DNA of 64,000 nucleotides from Stenotrophomonas sp. BIGb0135 (GCF_024810105.1 NZ_JANUDX010000001.1:744001-808000); one strand, 5' to 3'; counted from the first letter of the stretch, positions 55,048-63,925 are shown. Numbers and translations: made by a program. Notes: a model not told the origin generated them from the sequence alone.

Positions 55048-55491
55048 ATGTCCACCTCGCCCCGCGTTCCGTATTTCCGTCTGGCCAACGAGGCCATCAA
55101 AGGCCTGCTCGCCACCAGCAAGGCCGTGCATGACAGCTCGATCGACCCAACGCTGATGGAGCTGGTGTTCCTGCGCGTCTCGCAGATCAACGGCTGTGGC
55201 TACTGCATGGACATGCACGGCACGGCCCTGCGCAAGGGCGGCATCGAGCCGCGCAAGCTGGATACGCTGCCGGCGTGGCACGAGAGCCGTTTCTTCGACG
55301 CGCGCGAACGCGCGGCGCTGGGCTGGGCCGAGGCGCTGACCCGCTTGCCCGATGGGGCGCCGTCCGATGCGGCGTTCGATGCGCTGGCGCCCCATTTCGA
55401 TGAAAAGGGCATCAGCGACCTCAGCGTGGGGGTGGCGGTAATCAATGCGTGGAACCGGCTGGGTGCCGGGCTGCTGCCGCCGCTGCCGTAG
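55048..55491 (+). CDS. Carboxymuconolactone decarboxylase-family (AhpD-like) protein
   Basis: 147-residue all-helical protein with the AhpD-type redox motif CGYCMDMHG (Cys50 and Cys53), used for peroxidase-linked thiol exchange rather than decarboxylation. I place the start at the ATG at 55048 (MSTSPRVPYFRL), which has GGAG at 8 bp and lies about 35 bp past the predicted transcription start; the ATG at 55012 would make the message almost leaderless. CMD-family genes are the standard partners of ECF41 sigma factors, so it is the likely target gene. Confidence 0.9.
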   Translation: MSTSPRVPYFRLANEAIKGLLATSKAVHDSSIDPTLMELVFLRVSQINGCGYCMDMHGTALRKGGIEPRKLDTLPAWHESRFFDARERAALGWAEALTRLPDGAPSDAAFDALAPHFDEKGISDLSVGVAVINAWNRLGAGLLPPLP

Positions 55492-55651
55492 GGTACGCGC
55501 CATCGCATGCGCGCTGCCGCGCCCACGCGGTGCTGCGCAAAACGTGCGCCCCTCTTGCCGCTAGCCACACCCCCGCCGCTTCGCGGCCGCCCCCTGACGC
55601 AGGGGGCGCTTCTCCAGGCTTATCCCATCCGTTGACATGCCCCAAGGCAGA

Positions 55652-57532
55652 ATGGCGGCCATGCCCGCCTCCCCCGCCGCCGGCGCTGCCGGCCAGAAGA
55701 ATCCCAGCCTGCGCGAACGCTTCCAGGCGATGCGCAACCTGCCCCCGTTCCTGCGCCAGGTCTGGCAGACCAGTCCCTGGCTGGCATCCGCGAGCCTGGG
55801 ACTGCGCCTGATCCGCGCCCTGCTGCCGGTGGCGATGCTCTACGTCGGCAAGCTCATCATCGATGCCGCCCTGCACCTGAGCCAGCACGAGGCCGGCTTC
55901 CCGCCGTTCGGCGAGGCGCTGTCCAGCGGCCTGCTCAATCCGCTGCTGGGCCTGCTGGCGCTGGAGTTCGGCCTGGCGATCGGCTCGGACCTGCTCGGCC
56001 GGATGGTCAACTACGCCGACACGCTGCTCTCCGAGCTGTTCACCAACGTCACCAGCGTGCGGCTGATGGAGCACGCCGCCGAACTGGACCTGGAAGATTT
56101 CGAAGATCCCGACCTGCAGGACAAGCTGGACCGTGCGCGGCGCCAGACCATGGGCCGGATGAACCTGATGAGCCAGCTCTTCGGCCAGGTGCAGGACAGC
56201 ATCACCGTGGCCAGCCTGGCGGTGGGCCTGCTGGTGTACGCACCGTGGCTGATCCTGCTGCTGGCGGTGGCGCTGGTGCCGGCCTTCATCGGCGAATCGC
56301 ACTTCAACGCGGCCGGCTACTCGCTCAACTTCCAGTGGACGCCCGAGCGCCGCCAGCTCGACTACCTGCGCCAGATCGGCGCCAGCGTGGAAACCGCCAA
56401 GGAGGTGAAGATCTTCAACCTCCACCGCTTCCTGATCGAGCGTTACAAATTCCTGGCGGACAAGTTCTTCCACGCCAACCGCGCACTGGCGCGCAAGCGC
56501 GCGTTCTGGGGCACCCTGCTGGCCGCGCTGGGCACGCTGGGGTATTACACGGCCTACGCGTACATCGCCTGGCGCACCGTGCGCGGCGACTTCTCGATCG
56601 GCGACCTCACCTTCCTGGCCGGCAGCTTCCTGCGCCTGCGCCAGTTGCTGGAAGGCCTGCTGATCGGCTTCTCGCAGGTGGCCGGGCAGGCGCTGTACCT
56701 GGACGACCTGTTCTCGTTCTTCCAGATCCAGCCGGAAATCCACTCGCGCACCGATGCGGTGGCGATCCCGCAGCCGATCCGGCAGGGCTTCGTGTTCGAG
56801 GACGTGGGCTTCCGCTACCCGGATGCGGAGCGCTGGGCGGTGCGCCACCTGGACTTCGAGCTGCGCGCCGGCGAGGTACTGGCGCTGGTCGGCGAGAACG
56901 GCGCCGGCAAGACCACCCTGGTGAAGCTGCTGGCACGCCTGTACGACCCCGACGAAGGCCGCATCCTGCTCGACGGCCGCGACCTGCGCGATTACGACCT
57001 GGACGACCTGCGCGCCAACATGGGGGTGATCTTCCAGGACTTCGTGCGCTACAACCTGAGCGCCGGCGAGAACATCGGGGTGGGCCTGGTCGAGGCGATG
57101 ACCGACGACGCGCGCATCCGCGATGCCGCCCGCCGCGGCATGGCCGACGAGGTCATCAACGCCCTGCCCCACGGCTACGAGCAGCTCATCGGCCGGCGCT
57201 TCAAGCAGGGCGTGGACCTGTCCGGCGGGCAGTGGCAGAAGATCGCCATCGCCCGAGCCTACATGCGCGATGCACAGGTGATGATCCTGGACGAGCCCAC
57301 CGCGGCGCTGGATGCGCGCAGCGAGTTCGAGGTATTCCAGCGCTTCAAGGAACTGTCCGAACAGCGCACCGCCGTGCTCATCTCGCACCGGTTCTCCTCG
57401 GTGCGCATGGCCGACCGCATCCTGGTGCTGGCCGACGGCCGGATCGAGGCCAGCGGCACCCATGCCGAACTGATGACCCAGGGCGGCCGCTACGCCGAAT
57501 TGTTCGAGCTGCAGGCCGCCGGTTACCGTTGA
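55652..57532 (+). CDS. ABC exporter, fused permease and ATPase (MsbA/lipid-exporter-like)
   Basis: About 626 residues. Transmembrane domain (about 30-350) with about six helices (for example YVGKLIIDAALHLSQ and LAVGLLVYAPWLILLLAVAL); nucleotide-binding domain (about 385-620) with Walker A VGENGAGKTTLVKLLARLY (about 413), signature DLSGGQWQKIAIARAY, Walker B VMILDEPTAALDAR and the switch His in LISHRF. It is a half-transporter that would act as a homodimer. Several ATGs (55637, 55652, 55661) are possible; 55652 has AAGG four bases upstream. The substrate is unknown. Confidence 0.92.
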   Translation: MAAMPASPAAGAAGQKNPSLRERFQAMRNLPPFLRQVWQTSPWLASASLGLRLIRALLPVAMLYVGKLIIDAALHLSQHEAGFPPFGEALSSGLLNPLLGLLALEFGLAIGSDLLGRMVNYADTLLSELFTNVTSVRLMEHAAELDLEDFEDPDLQDKLDRARRQTMGRMNLMSQLFGQVQDSITVASLAVGLLVYAPWLILLLAVALVPAFIGESHFNAAGYSLNFQWTPERRQLDYLRQIGASVETAKEVKIFNLHRFLIERYKFLADKFFHANRALARKRAFWGTLLAALGTLGYYTAYAYIAWRTVRGDFSIGDLTFLAGSFLRLRQLLEGLLIGFSQVAGQALYLDDLFSFFQIQPEIHSRTDAVAIPQPIRQGFVFEDVGFRYPDAERWAVRHLDFELRAGEVLALVGENGAGKTTLVKLLARLYDPDEGRILLDGRDLRDYDLDDLRANMGVIFQDFVRYNLSAGENIGVGLVEAMTDDARIRDAARRGMADEVINALPHGYEQLIGRRFKQGVDLSGGQWQKIAIARAYMRDAQVMILDEPTAALDARSEFEVFQRFKELSEQRTAVLISHRFSSVRMADRILVLADGRIEASGTHAELMTQGGRYAELFELQAAGYR

Positions 57533-57564
57533 AACCCCCATTCCACCTGCCTTTCCGGCCAGTC

Positions 57565-57592
57565 AATGAGAATTTATCTCATTTGAGATAAA
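57565..57592 (+). promoter_or_regulatory. Fur-box-like sequence before fpr
   Basis: AATGAGAATTTATCTCATT (57565-57583) matches 17 of 19 positions of the common Fur box AATGAGAATNATTCTCATT. It overlaps a second perfect inverted repeat TTTATCTCA-TT-TGAGATAAA (57573-57592). A LysR-type (FinR-like) site cannot be excluded. Confidence 0.6.
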
Positions 57593-57626
57593 CTGGGCCC
57601 GACAACACAGATCAGACCCCACCCCC

Positions 57627-58406
57627 ATGTCTTCCGCTTTCGGCGCCGAAACGGTGCTTGAGGTCCGTCACTGGACCGACGCCTACTTCAGCTTCACCAC
57701 GACCCGCGACAGCGGCTTCCGCTTCGAGAACGGCCAGTTCGTGATGATCGGCCTGGAAACCGAGGCGCGTCCGCTGCTGCGTGCGTACTCCATCGCCAGT
57801 GCCAACTGGGAGGAGAACCTGGAGTTCTTCAGCATCAAGGTCCAGGACGGCCCGCTGACCTCGCGCCTGCAGCACATCAAGCCGGGCGACAAGGTGCTGG
57901 TCGGCAAGAAGCCCACCGGCACCCTGCTGATCAGCGACCTGCACCCGGGCAAGCACCTGTACCTGCTGGGCACCGGCACCGGCCTGGCGCCGTGGCTGTC
58001 GGTGATCAAGGACCCGCAAACCTACGAGCGTTTCGACAAGGTGATCCTCACCCACGGCGTGCGCTACGAAAAGGACCTCGCCTACCGCGACCTGTTCGAG
58101 AAGGAACTGCGCGAGCACGAATTCCTCGGCGAGATGATCGGCGACAAGCTGCTGTACTACCCGGCCGTCACCCGTGAAGCCTTCCCCAACCAGGGCCGGC
58201 TGACCTCGCTGATGGAAAGCGGGGAAATGCAGAAGACCCTCGGCCTGCCGCCGCTGGACCCGGAAAACGATCGCGCCATGATCTGCGGCAGCCCGCAGAT
58301 GCTGGCCGACCTGCGCACCGTGCTGGACAGCCGCGGCTTCCAGACCTCCCCGCGCATCGGTACCCCGGGCCATTACGTGTTCGAGCGCGCGTTCGTCGAG
58401 AAGTAA
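57627..58406 (+). CDS. fpr: Ferredoxin-NADP+ reductase
   Basis: 259-residue bacterial-type FAD flavoprotein that exchanges electrons between NADPH and ferredoxin or flavodoxin, important in oxidative-stress and iron handling. FAD motif RAYSIASANWEENLEF (about 52-67), NADP motif LGTGTGLAPWLSVI (about 114-127), and C-terminal GTPGHYVFERAFVEK typical of subclass I Fpr. A Fur-like box precedes it. Confidence 0.95.
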   Translation: MSSAFGAETVLEVRHWTDAYFSFTTTRDSGFRFENGQFVMIGLETEARPLLRAYSIASANWEENLEFFSIKVQDGPLTSRLQHIKPGDKVLVGKKPTGTLLISDLHPGKHLYLLGTGTGLAPWLSVIKDPQTYERFDKVILTHGVRYEKDLAYRDLFEKELREHEFLGEMIGDKLLYYPAVTREAFPNQGRLTSLMESGEMQKTLGLPPLDPENDRAMICGSPQMLADLRTVLDSRGFQTSPRIGTPGHYVFERAFVEK

Positions 58407-58421
58407 GCGCGTGGCGCACCG

Positions 58422-58444
58422 GTAGAGCCACGCCATGCGTGGCT
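58422..58444 (+). repeat. SMAG palindrome
   Basis: GTAGAGCCACGCCATGCGTGGCT between fpr and the TlpA-like gene; the same stem family as the palindromes at 38322-38549. Confidence 0.9.
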
Positions 58445-58563
58445 GCCGCCGTCCACGGGACCGCCGACCGCTGCCCGGGTCCCCCGCCAACCCGCCAGGC
58501 CCCCGTTCGGCTATATTCCGCGTCAGCCCGGCACCGGCCGGGCCTGACCTGGAACCGCGCCCG

Positions 58564-59109
58564 ATGATCAGGAAGATCCGCCCCGCCCTCGCCTGCGTGC
58601 TGCTTGCCGTGGGCCTGGCCGCCCACGATGCCGCGCCCACCAATCCATCCCCGAAAGCCGGCGACATCCCGCCGCAGATCCTCGGCAAGGACCGCGAGGG
58701 CAACGTCGTCGACCTGGCCAGCCAGCGCGGCAAGATCGTCATCGTCACCTTCTGGGCGTCCTGGTGTGGCCCGTGCCGCAAGGAGCTGCCGATCCTGGGC
58801 CACCTGCAGAAGGTGATCGGGCATGACGCGCTGCAGGTGTATGCGGTGAATCTCAAGGAACCGCGCAACGATTTCGCCGCCATCGCCCGCAGCCGCACCG
58901 CCCCGCCGCTGGACTACATCCACGACGCCAAGGGCGTGGTCAGCGACGAATACGGCATCCAGGCGATCCCGCACATGTTCATCATCGGCCACGACGGCCG
59001 CATCGCGCGCGTGCATCGCGGCTACTCCGAACAGAGCCTGCCCGAGATCGTCCAGGACATCCTGGCGCTGCTGCCCGAGGACGTGCGCAACCGGCAGGCC
59101 GGCGGCTGA
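58564..59109 (+). CDS. TlpA/ResA-like thioredoxin, exported
   Basis: 181-residue thiol-disulfide oxidoreductase with an N-terminal signal/anchor (PALACVLLAVGLAAHDAA) and a thioredoxin fold containing FWASWCGPCRKELP (WCGPC about 66-70) and the cis-Pro in IQAIPHMFIIG. TlpA-type proteins keep periplasmic cytochrome c or copper-center cysteines reduced. Start at 58564; no operon partner is visible. Confidence 0.92.
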   Translation: MIRKIRPALACVLLAVGLAAHDAAPTNPSPKAGDIPPQILGKDREGNVVDLASQRGKIVIVTFWASWCGPCRKELPILGHLQKVIGHDALQVYAVNLKEPRNDFAAIARSRTAPPLDYIHDAKGVVSDEYGIQAIPHMFIIGHDGRIARVHRGYSEQSLPEIVQDILALLPEDVRNRQAGG

Positions 59110-59170
59110 TACGCGTCCCGCCGCACCGCGCCCTGCGTCGATGGGCGCGCGGCGATCATTGATGCGAGCG

Positions 59171-59192
59171 GCCGGCCAACGACCGGCATTAC
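59171..59192 (-). repeat. SMAG-like palindrome at the gpx stop
   Basis: A GTAA-headed palindrome (GTAATGCCGGTCGTTGGCCGGC on the minus strand) whose TAA is the stop codon of the glutathione peroxidase gene (59189-59191). Confidence 0.7.
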
Positions 59193-59674
59193 CCGGCCAG
59201 CGCGGCCTCGATGTCGCCGCGCAGTGATTCGGGCTTGTCGGTCGGGGCGTAGCGCTGCAGTACCTGGCCGTCGCGGCCGATCAGGAACTTGCTGAAGTTC
59301 CACTTGATCCCGCGCGTGCCGAGCACCCCGGATTTTTCCGCCTTCAACCATTGCCACAGCGGATGGGCACCCTCGCCGTTGACCTCGACCTTCTCCGACA
59401 GCGGGAAGTCCACCGCGTAGGTCAACGAACAGAACGCGCGGATCTCCTCGGCATCGCCCGGTTCCTGGTGGCCGAACTGATCGCAGGGGAAGCCGATCAC
59501 CACCAGCCCGCGCGGCCCGAATTCCCGCCACAGCGCTTCCAGTCCTTCGTACTGCGGGGTAAACCCGCACTTGCTGGCCACATTCACCAGCAACAGGACC
59601 TGGCCCTGATACTGCTCCAGCGCCTGCGGTTCGCCGGCGAGGTCAACGAAGGAAAAATCGAAGGCAGTAGTCAT
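59189..59674 (-). CDS. Glutathione peroxidase, cytosolic
   Basis: 161-residue thiol peroxidase without an export signal. Active-site NVASKCGFTPQYEGLEALW with Cys peroxidatic residue, FPCDQFGHQEPGDAEEI and KWNFSKFLIGRDG blocks. It is about 50 residues shorter at the N-terminus than the exported paralogue at 14491. The stop codon comes from a palindrome of the SMAG type. Confidence 0.94.
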   Translation of the reverse strand: MTTAFDFSFVDLAGEPQALEQYQGQVLLLVNVASKCGFTPQYEGLEALWREFGPRGLVVIGFPCDQFGHQEPGDAEEIRAFCSLTYAVDFPLSEKVEVNGEGAHPLWQWLKAEKSGVLGTRGIKWNFSKFLIGRDGQVLQRYAPTDKPESLRGDIEAALAG

Positions 59675-59839
59675 GGGGTCGGCTCAGGCGGTAGACGGGC
59701 ATCTTAGCGCCGCCGGGCGTCGGGGCGGGTCAACGGCCGCCGACCGGATCCCGCCGCGTGGGCAACATGCCTTTCGACACAAGCCCGCCGCCGTCGCCCC
59801 GGGTTACCCTCGGGCACTTGTCTGACCGGAGAATTCCTC

Positions 59840-62011
59840 TTGACCACCCGTCTTGCCCTTGCCGTCGCCGTGACCCTCGGCCTTGCCCTGCCCGCCTATT
59901 CCGCCGTTGCCGCCGCCCCCGCCGCCGCGGCCGCCCAGCAGGCCAACCCGTTCTTCGCCGACAGCCCGCTGCCGCTGCACTACCCGCAGTTCGACAAGAT
60001 CAAGGACAGCGACTTCGCCCCGGCCTTCGACGCCGGCATGGCGCAGCAGCTGAAGGAAGTGGACGCGATCGCCAACAACAAGGCCAAGCCGACCTTCGAC
60101 AACACCCTCATCGCCCTGGAAAAGAGCGGTGACACCCTGGACCGCGCCACCACCGTGTTCTTCAGCCTGGTCGGCGCCGACACCAACGACGCGCGCAAGA
60201 AGCTGCAGGCCGACTACTCGGCCAAGTTCGCCGCGCACAGCGATGCCATCGCCCTCAACGGCAAGCTGTTCGCCCGCATCCAGGCCCTGTACGACACCCG
60301 CACCCAGCTCGGCCTCGACGCCGAAGGCGTGCGCCTGGTCGAGAAGTACTACGACAGCTACGTCCGCTCGGGCGCCAAGCTCAACGAAGCCGACAAGACC
60401 AAGCTCAAGGCGATGAACGCCGAGCTGGCCAACCTGGGCACCAAGTTCAGCCAGAACGTGCAGAACGAAGTGAACGCCTCGGCCGTGGTCGTGGACGACG
60501 TCAAGCAGCTCGACGGCCTGTCCGACGAGCAGATCGCCGCTGCCGCCGAAGCCGCCAAGGCCCGCAAGCTGGACGGCAAGTACGTCATCGCGCTGCTCAA
60601 CACCACCGGCCAGCCGCCGCTGACCAACCTGCGCAACCGCGACCTGCGCAAGAAGATCTACGACGCCTCGATCACCCGCGGCAGCCGCGGTGGTGAGTTC
60701 GACAACACCGCGCTGGTCTCGCGCATCATGCAGCTGCGCGCCGACAAGGCCAAGCTGATGGGCTTTGCCAACTTCGCCGCCTACAACCTGACCAACCAGA
60801 CCGCCAAGACCCCCGAAGCGGTCAACGCCATGCTCGGCCAGCTCGCCCCGGCCGCCGTCGCCAACGCCAAGCGCGAAGCGGCCGACCTGCAGGCCATGAT
60901 CGACAAGGAACAGAAGGCCGCCGGCAAGCCGACCTTCCAGCTCGAAGCGTGGGACTGGGCCTTCTACAGCGAGAAGGTGCGCCAGGCCAAGTACAACTTC
61001 GACGAATCCCAGCTCAAGCCGTACTTCGAGCTGAAGAACGTGCTGGAAAACGGCGTGTTCTTCGCCGCCAACCAGGAATACGGCCTGACCTTCAAGCAGC
61101 GCACCGACCTGCCGGTCTACCACGAGGACGTCACCGTCTATGACGTGTTCGACGCCGACGGCAGCCAGCTGGCGATCTTCATCTTCGACCCCTACGCACG
61201 CGCCTCCAAGCGCGGCGGTGCGTGGATGAACTCGTATGTGTCCCAGTCCGAGTTGACCGGCTTCAAGCCGGTGGTGGCCAACCACCTCAACATCCCCAAG
61301 CCGCCGGCCGGCCAGCCCTCGCTGCTGACCTGGGATGAAGTGACCACCACCTTCCACGAGTTCGGCCACGCCCTGCACGGCATGTTCTCCAACGTGAAGT
61401 ACCCGTACTTCTCGGGCACCGCCGTGCCGCGCGACTTCGTCGAGTTCCCCTCGCAGGTCAATGAAATGTGGTCGGACAACCCGGCCATCCTGAAGAACTA
61501 CGCCAAGCACTACCAGAACGGCACCGCCATGCCGCAGGCGCTGCTGGACAAGGTGATCGCCGCGGCCAAGTTCAACCAGGGCTTTGCCACCACCGAGTAT
61601 CTCGGTGCCGCCATGCTGGACCAGCGCTGGCACCAGATCGGTCCGGACCAGGTCCCGGCCGCAAAGGACGTGATGGCCTTCGAGCGCGCCGCGCTGGAGA
61701 AGGACGGCATCTACTACGCGCCGGTTCCGCCGCGCTACAAGACCCCGTACTTCAGCCACATCATGGGCGGCTACTCGGCCGGCTACTACGCCTACATCTG
61801 GTCCGAAGTGCTGGATGCCAACACCCAGAAGTGGTTCCGCGAGAACGGCGGCCTGAGCCGCAAGAACGGCGACCATTTCCGCCAGACCCTGCTGTCCAAG
61901 GGCGGCAGCGTGGATGCGATGGAGCTGTTCCGCACCTTCGCCGGGCATGAGCCGCAGATCGAACCGCTGCTGGAGAAGCGTGGTTTGACCGGTGGTGATG
62001 GCAAGAAATAA
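59840..62011 (+). CDS. dcp: M3-family metallopeptidase (Dcp-like dipeptidyl carboxypeptidase)
   Basis: 723-residue zinc peptidase with a signal peptide (LALAVAVTLGLALPAYSAVA) and an Ala-rich linker, so it acts in the periplasm. Zinc motif HEFGHALHG (His506, His510) with downstream Glu in SQVNEMWSDNP. M3A members of this length (Dcp, oligopeptidase A) cleave short peptides. TTG start at 59840 with GGAG nine bases upstream. A terminator follows. Confidence 0.94.
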   Translation: MTTRLALAVAVTLGLALPAYSAVAAAPAAAAAQQANPFFADSPLPLHYPQFDKIKDSDFAPAFDAGMAQQLKEVDAIANNKAKPTFDNTLIALEKSGDTLDRATTVFFSLVGADTNDARKKLQADYSAKFAAHSDAIALNGKLFARIQALYDTRTQLGLDAEGVRLVEKYYDSYVRSGAKLNEADKTKLKAMNAELANLGTKFSQNVQNEVNASAVVVDDVKQLDGLSDEQIAAAAEAAKARKLDGKYVIALLNTTGQPPLTNLRNRDLRKKIYDASITRGSRGGEFDNTALVSRIMQLRADKAKLMGFANFAAYNLTNQTAKTPEAVNAMLGQLAPAAVANAKREAADLQAMIDKEQKAAGKPTFQLEAWDWAFYSEKVRQAKYNFDESQLKPYFELKNVLENGVFFAANQEYGLTFKQRTDLPVYHEDVTVYDVFDADGSQLAIFIFDPYARASKRGGAWMNSYVSQSELTGFKPVVANHLNIPKPPAGQPSLLTWDEVTTTFHEFGHALHGMFSNVKYPYFSGTAVPRDFVEFPSQVNEMWSDNPAILKNYAKHYQNGTAMPQALLDKVIAAAKFNQGFATTEYLGAAMLDQRWHQIGPDQVPAAKDVMAFERAALEKDGIYYAPVPPRYKTPYFSHIMGGYSAGYYAYIWSEVLDANTQKWFRENGGLSRKNGDHFRQTLLSKGGSVDAMELFRTFAGHEPQIEPLLEKRGLTGGDGKK

Positions 62012-62041
62012 GCGTTCGATTCAACGACGCGTGTAAACAGG

Positions 62042-62070
62042 ACCGCCCGGCATTGCCGGGCGGTTTTTTG
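62042..62070 (+). terminator. Terminator after the M3 peptidase
   Basis: ACCGCCCGGC-ATT-GCCGGGCGGT followed by TTTTT, about 30 bp after the stop. Confidence 0.93.
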
Positions 62071-62285
62071 TTGACGATCACGTGAGAGGATCCCGCCCCC
62101 CGCCCCATTTGACAAGTGCAATATGTACAATCCAGCCCGACAGGTGCCAAATCCAGCGCTCGGCCCTAGCTGCCCTGGCTCATGGGATGGGCCCGGGCAG
62201 CAGATTCGAAACTGGCAGAATCGGCTTAAGAAGCTGATTGAAAAAGCACTTGTGAATAATTGCCACCTGCCTTTCGGGGTCTTTG

Positions 62286-63062
62286 ATGCGGCATATGGTG
62301 GGCTGCCGGGCATGCCGCGAGGATATTGAGTTGCTTCATGATATTGATGAGACTGATGACGTCATCTTCTTGCTCTCAACCGACTGGTTCTCGACCTGGA
62401 TCGTTTCCTTGGGGCAATGGAGTGGCGGACAGGCTTCAATAGAGCAGACGAAAAATGTCGCTAGGCGCGCCGCATCGGGCATTCTTTCGGAAGCCGATGA
62501 CTACTATTTCGTGGATCTTTCGCCGACCAGAAAGGCGGCGACCTTTGATCGGTTCGTCAAGGAGCTGAGGCCGAGCTTGAATGAACGAGAGTCGCGGGAT
62601 TTTCGTACGCTGGTGAGTTCGTTAACCGGCCATTCGCTGCTCTCCCGGGAGCAGAGGTGGGCGCTCAAGGCGGTTCTGATTCGTGAGATGGCCTGCGGTT
62701 TCGGGGCTGACGCTCACGCTGCATTGGGCGAGGGAGTGGTACTCGCGGTGATCAAAACTCTGGAGCTGCTCGGTGTCGGTGAGATTCCATTCCAGCCTGA
62801 AAGCAGGTGGGACGTGGAGCTCGATGGCAAATTTGGTGGTCTTGCTGGAAGGCTCGAGGACTACGCGAGTTCTGCCTATGCCCCCAATGTGCTCTTGCAG
62901 GAAGTGGCACGCGCCACTTGTCGTCTACAGTACGGCCCGTTTGACGTTGAGCTGCTCGCTGATTGGTGGGCGGGTGAAACTCAGGAGCTCTCAATGTATG
63001 TCGATCCGCGCTCGCTCACCATCCTGTTGTCTGAGTGTAGTGAGCTGGGTGGAGACTCGTAG
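62286..63062 (+). CDS. Orphan protein of unknown function (acquired region)
   Basis: 258-residue soluble protein with no family that I can recognise. Visible features: an early CxxC-like GCRACRED (about 7-10), a helical N-terminal part with TDDVIFLLSTDWFSTWIVSL, a middle helix-rich region (NERESRDFRTLVSSLTGHS), and a C-terminal block WWAGETQELSMYVDPRSL. The base composition is clearly richer in A/T than its neighbours and codon use is different. The start is uncertain (62286 or the ATG at 62295); no good ribosome-binding site. It could be an immunity- or defence-related passenger, but nothing proves it. Confidence 0.6.
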   Translation: MRHMVGCRACREDIELLHDIDETDDVIFLLSTDWFSTWIVSLGQWSGGQASIEQTKNVARRAASGILSEADDYYFVDLSPTRKAATFDRFVKELRPSLNERESRDFRTLVSSLTGHSLLSREQRWALKAVLIREMACGFGADAHAALGEGVVLAVIKTLELLGVGEIPFQPESRWDVELDGKFGGLAGRLEDYASSAYAPNVLLQEVARATCRLQYGPFDVELLADWWAGETQELSMYVDPRSLTILLSECSELGGDS

Positions 63063-63137
63063 ACACCCCTCTGGTTTCCGATGTTAGTGGTGTCGAGTTG
63101 TACGCGGAGTCCCAGCAGGTCCAGTTTGAAGGCCAAT

Positions 63138-63165
63138 GCTCAATCACAAGGGCTCAATCACAAGG
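63138..63165 (+). repeat. 14-bp tandem duplication
   Basis: GCTCAATCACAAGG occurs twice in direct contact (63138-63151 and 63152-63165) just upstream of the IS3-type orfA remnant; the second copy supplies part of its AAGGAG. Confidence 0.85.
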
Positions 63166-63174
63166 AGATTTGAC

Positions 63175-63436
63175 GTGAAGAAGTCTTTTCCGAAGAACGG
63201 ATTATCGGCTTCCTGCGCGAAGCCGAGGCTCGTATATCAATCAATGGCCTATGCCGCCAGCACGGCTTCAGCGAGGCCTTGTATTACCTTTGACGCAGCA
63301 AGTTCGGCGGCATGAGCGTGCCCTACGCCAAGCGGCTCAAGTACCTGGACGCTGAAAGAATGTGTCTGAGGAAGCTACTCGCGGAACAGGTTGTCGAGAA
63401 CGGCGTCATCAAGTACGCGTTGCGAAAAAATGGTGA
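63175..63436 (+). pseudogene. IS3-family transposase orfA remnant
   Basis: Translation in one frame reads EERIIGFLREAEA, then LCRQHGFSEALYYL, a TGA, RSKFGGMSV, and LLAEQVVENGVIKYALRK, which matches the orfA (HTH) protein of IS3-family elements of the IS407/IS1404 type. Defects: a frame change after the first codons (GTG AAG AAG TCT) and an in-frame TGA where the family has Trp (YYLW-RSKFGGM). No orfB or terminal inverted repeats follow, so only a decayed fragment is left. Confidence 0.85.
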
Positions 63437-63494
63437 CCGTACCGGCGCGCAGGCTGCTGGTGCTGGGCGTGGCGTGGCGTTCGCGGTCGGGAGC

Positions 63495-63517
63495 AGCCAC
63501 CCATGGGGTGGTTCTAC
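63495..63517 (-). repeat. SMAG palindrome
   Basis: Inverted GTAG palindrome (AGCCACCCATGGGGTGGTTCTAC on the plus strand), near the end of the IS remnant. Apart from it, the stretch 63437-63660 holds no gene I would support. Confidence 0.85.
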
Positions 63518-63660
63518 CGGTTGACGGGGTTCTCAGTCGCGCGTGCAGTTGGCGGGGCAGTAAATCGTGGGGGGAGGCGGATTAATGCATGAGGGAAGCG
63601 AACTGCCTCGGCCACCGAGTTGACCTGTGAATGCACCCTCTACGCGATGGAGAGATCGTG

Positions 63661-63915
63661 ATGTCAACCAAACCGAAGCGTGGCGTCCTTGTCCGCCTGA
63701 CCCACGAGCACGGCCGGATGTTCATTCGGCTTGATGATCTTCAGGAAGGACAATCCCAGCCTGCGGCATGGCATCAACGCGAAATCGTGACGCTGAAGGA
63801 AGTCGATGCAGCGCAGTTTGGCCGGTTGGCGTTTGATGATCAGGAACTGGCGGACCTTGGCTACTACATCCTGTCGAGGCTCTATGCCTTCAAAGCCATG
63901 AATGACGGGCCGTGA
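63661..63915 (+). CDS. Small protein, unknown
   Basis: 84-residue protein, probably soluble and acidic (VLVRLTHEHGRMFIRLDDLQ, then a C-terminal helix DDQELADLGYYILSRLYAF). GGAGAG lies 7 bp before the ATG, and a strong hairpin follows the stop, both supporting a real gene. No family recognised. Confidence 0.65.
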   Translation: MSTKPKRGVLVRLTHEHGRMFIRLDDLQEGQSQPAAWHQREIVTLKEVDAAQFGRLAFDDQELADLGYYILSRLYAFKAMNDGP

Positions 63916-63925
63916 CAAGGCGTCA

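Noticed and set aside
62109..62128. TTGACA and TACAAT as a promoter for the orphan gene
   Set aside because: The spacer is only 11 bp, too short for a sigma-70 promoter. Another -10 at the right distance is not convincing.
62123..62329. 68-codon open frame before the orphan gene (starting MYNPARQVPN)
   Set aside because: No ribosome-binding site, overlap with the orphan gene start, and no recognisable family. Left out for lack of support.
63312..63524. 70-codon open frame at the IS remnant
   Set aside because: Its first part is the surviving piece of IS3 orfA (KRLKYLDAERMCLRKLLAEQ) and the rest runs through non-coding DNA and a SMAG palindrome. It is not a separate gene.
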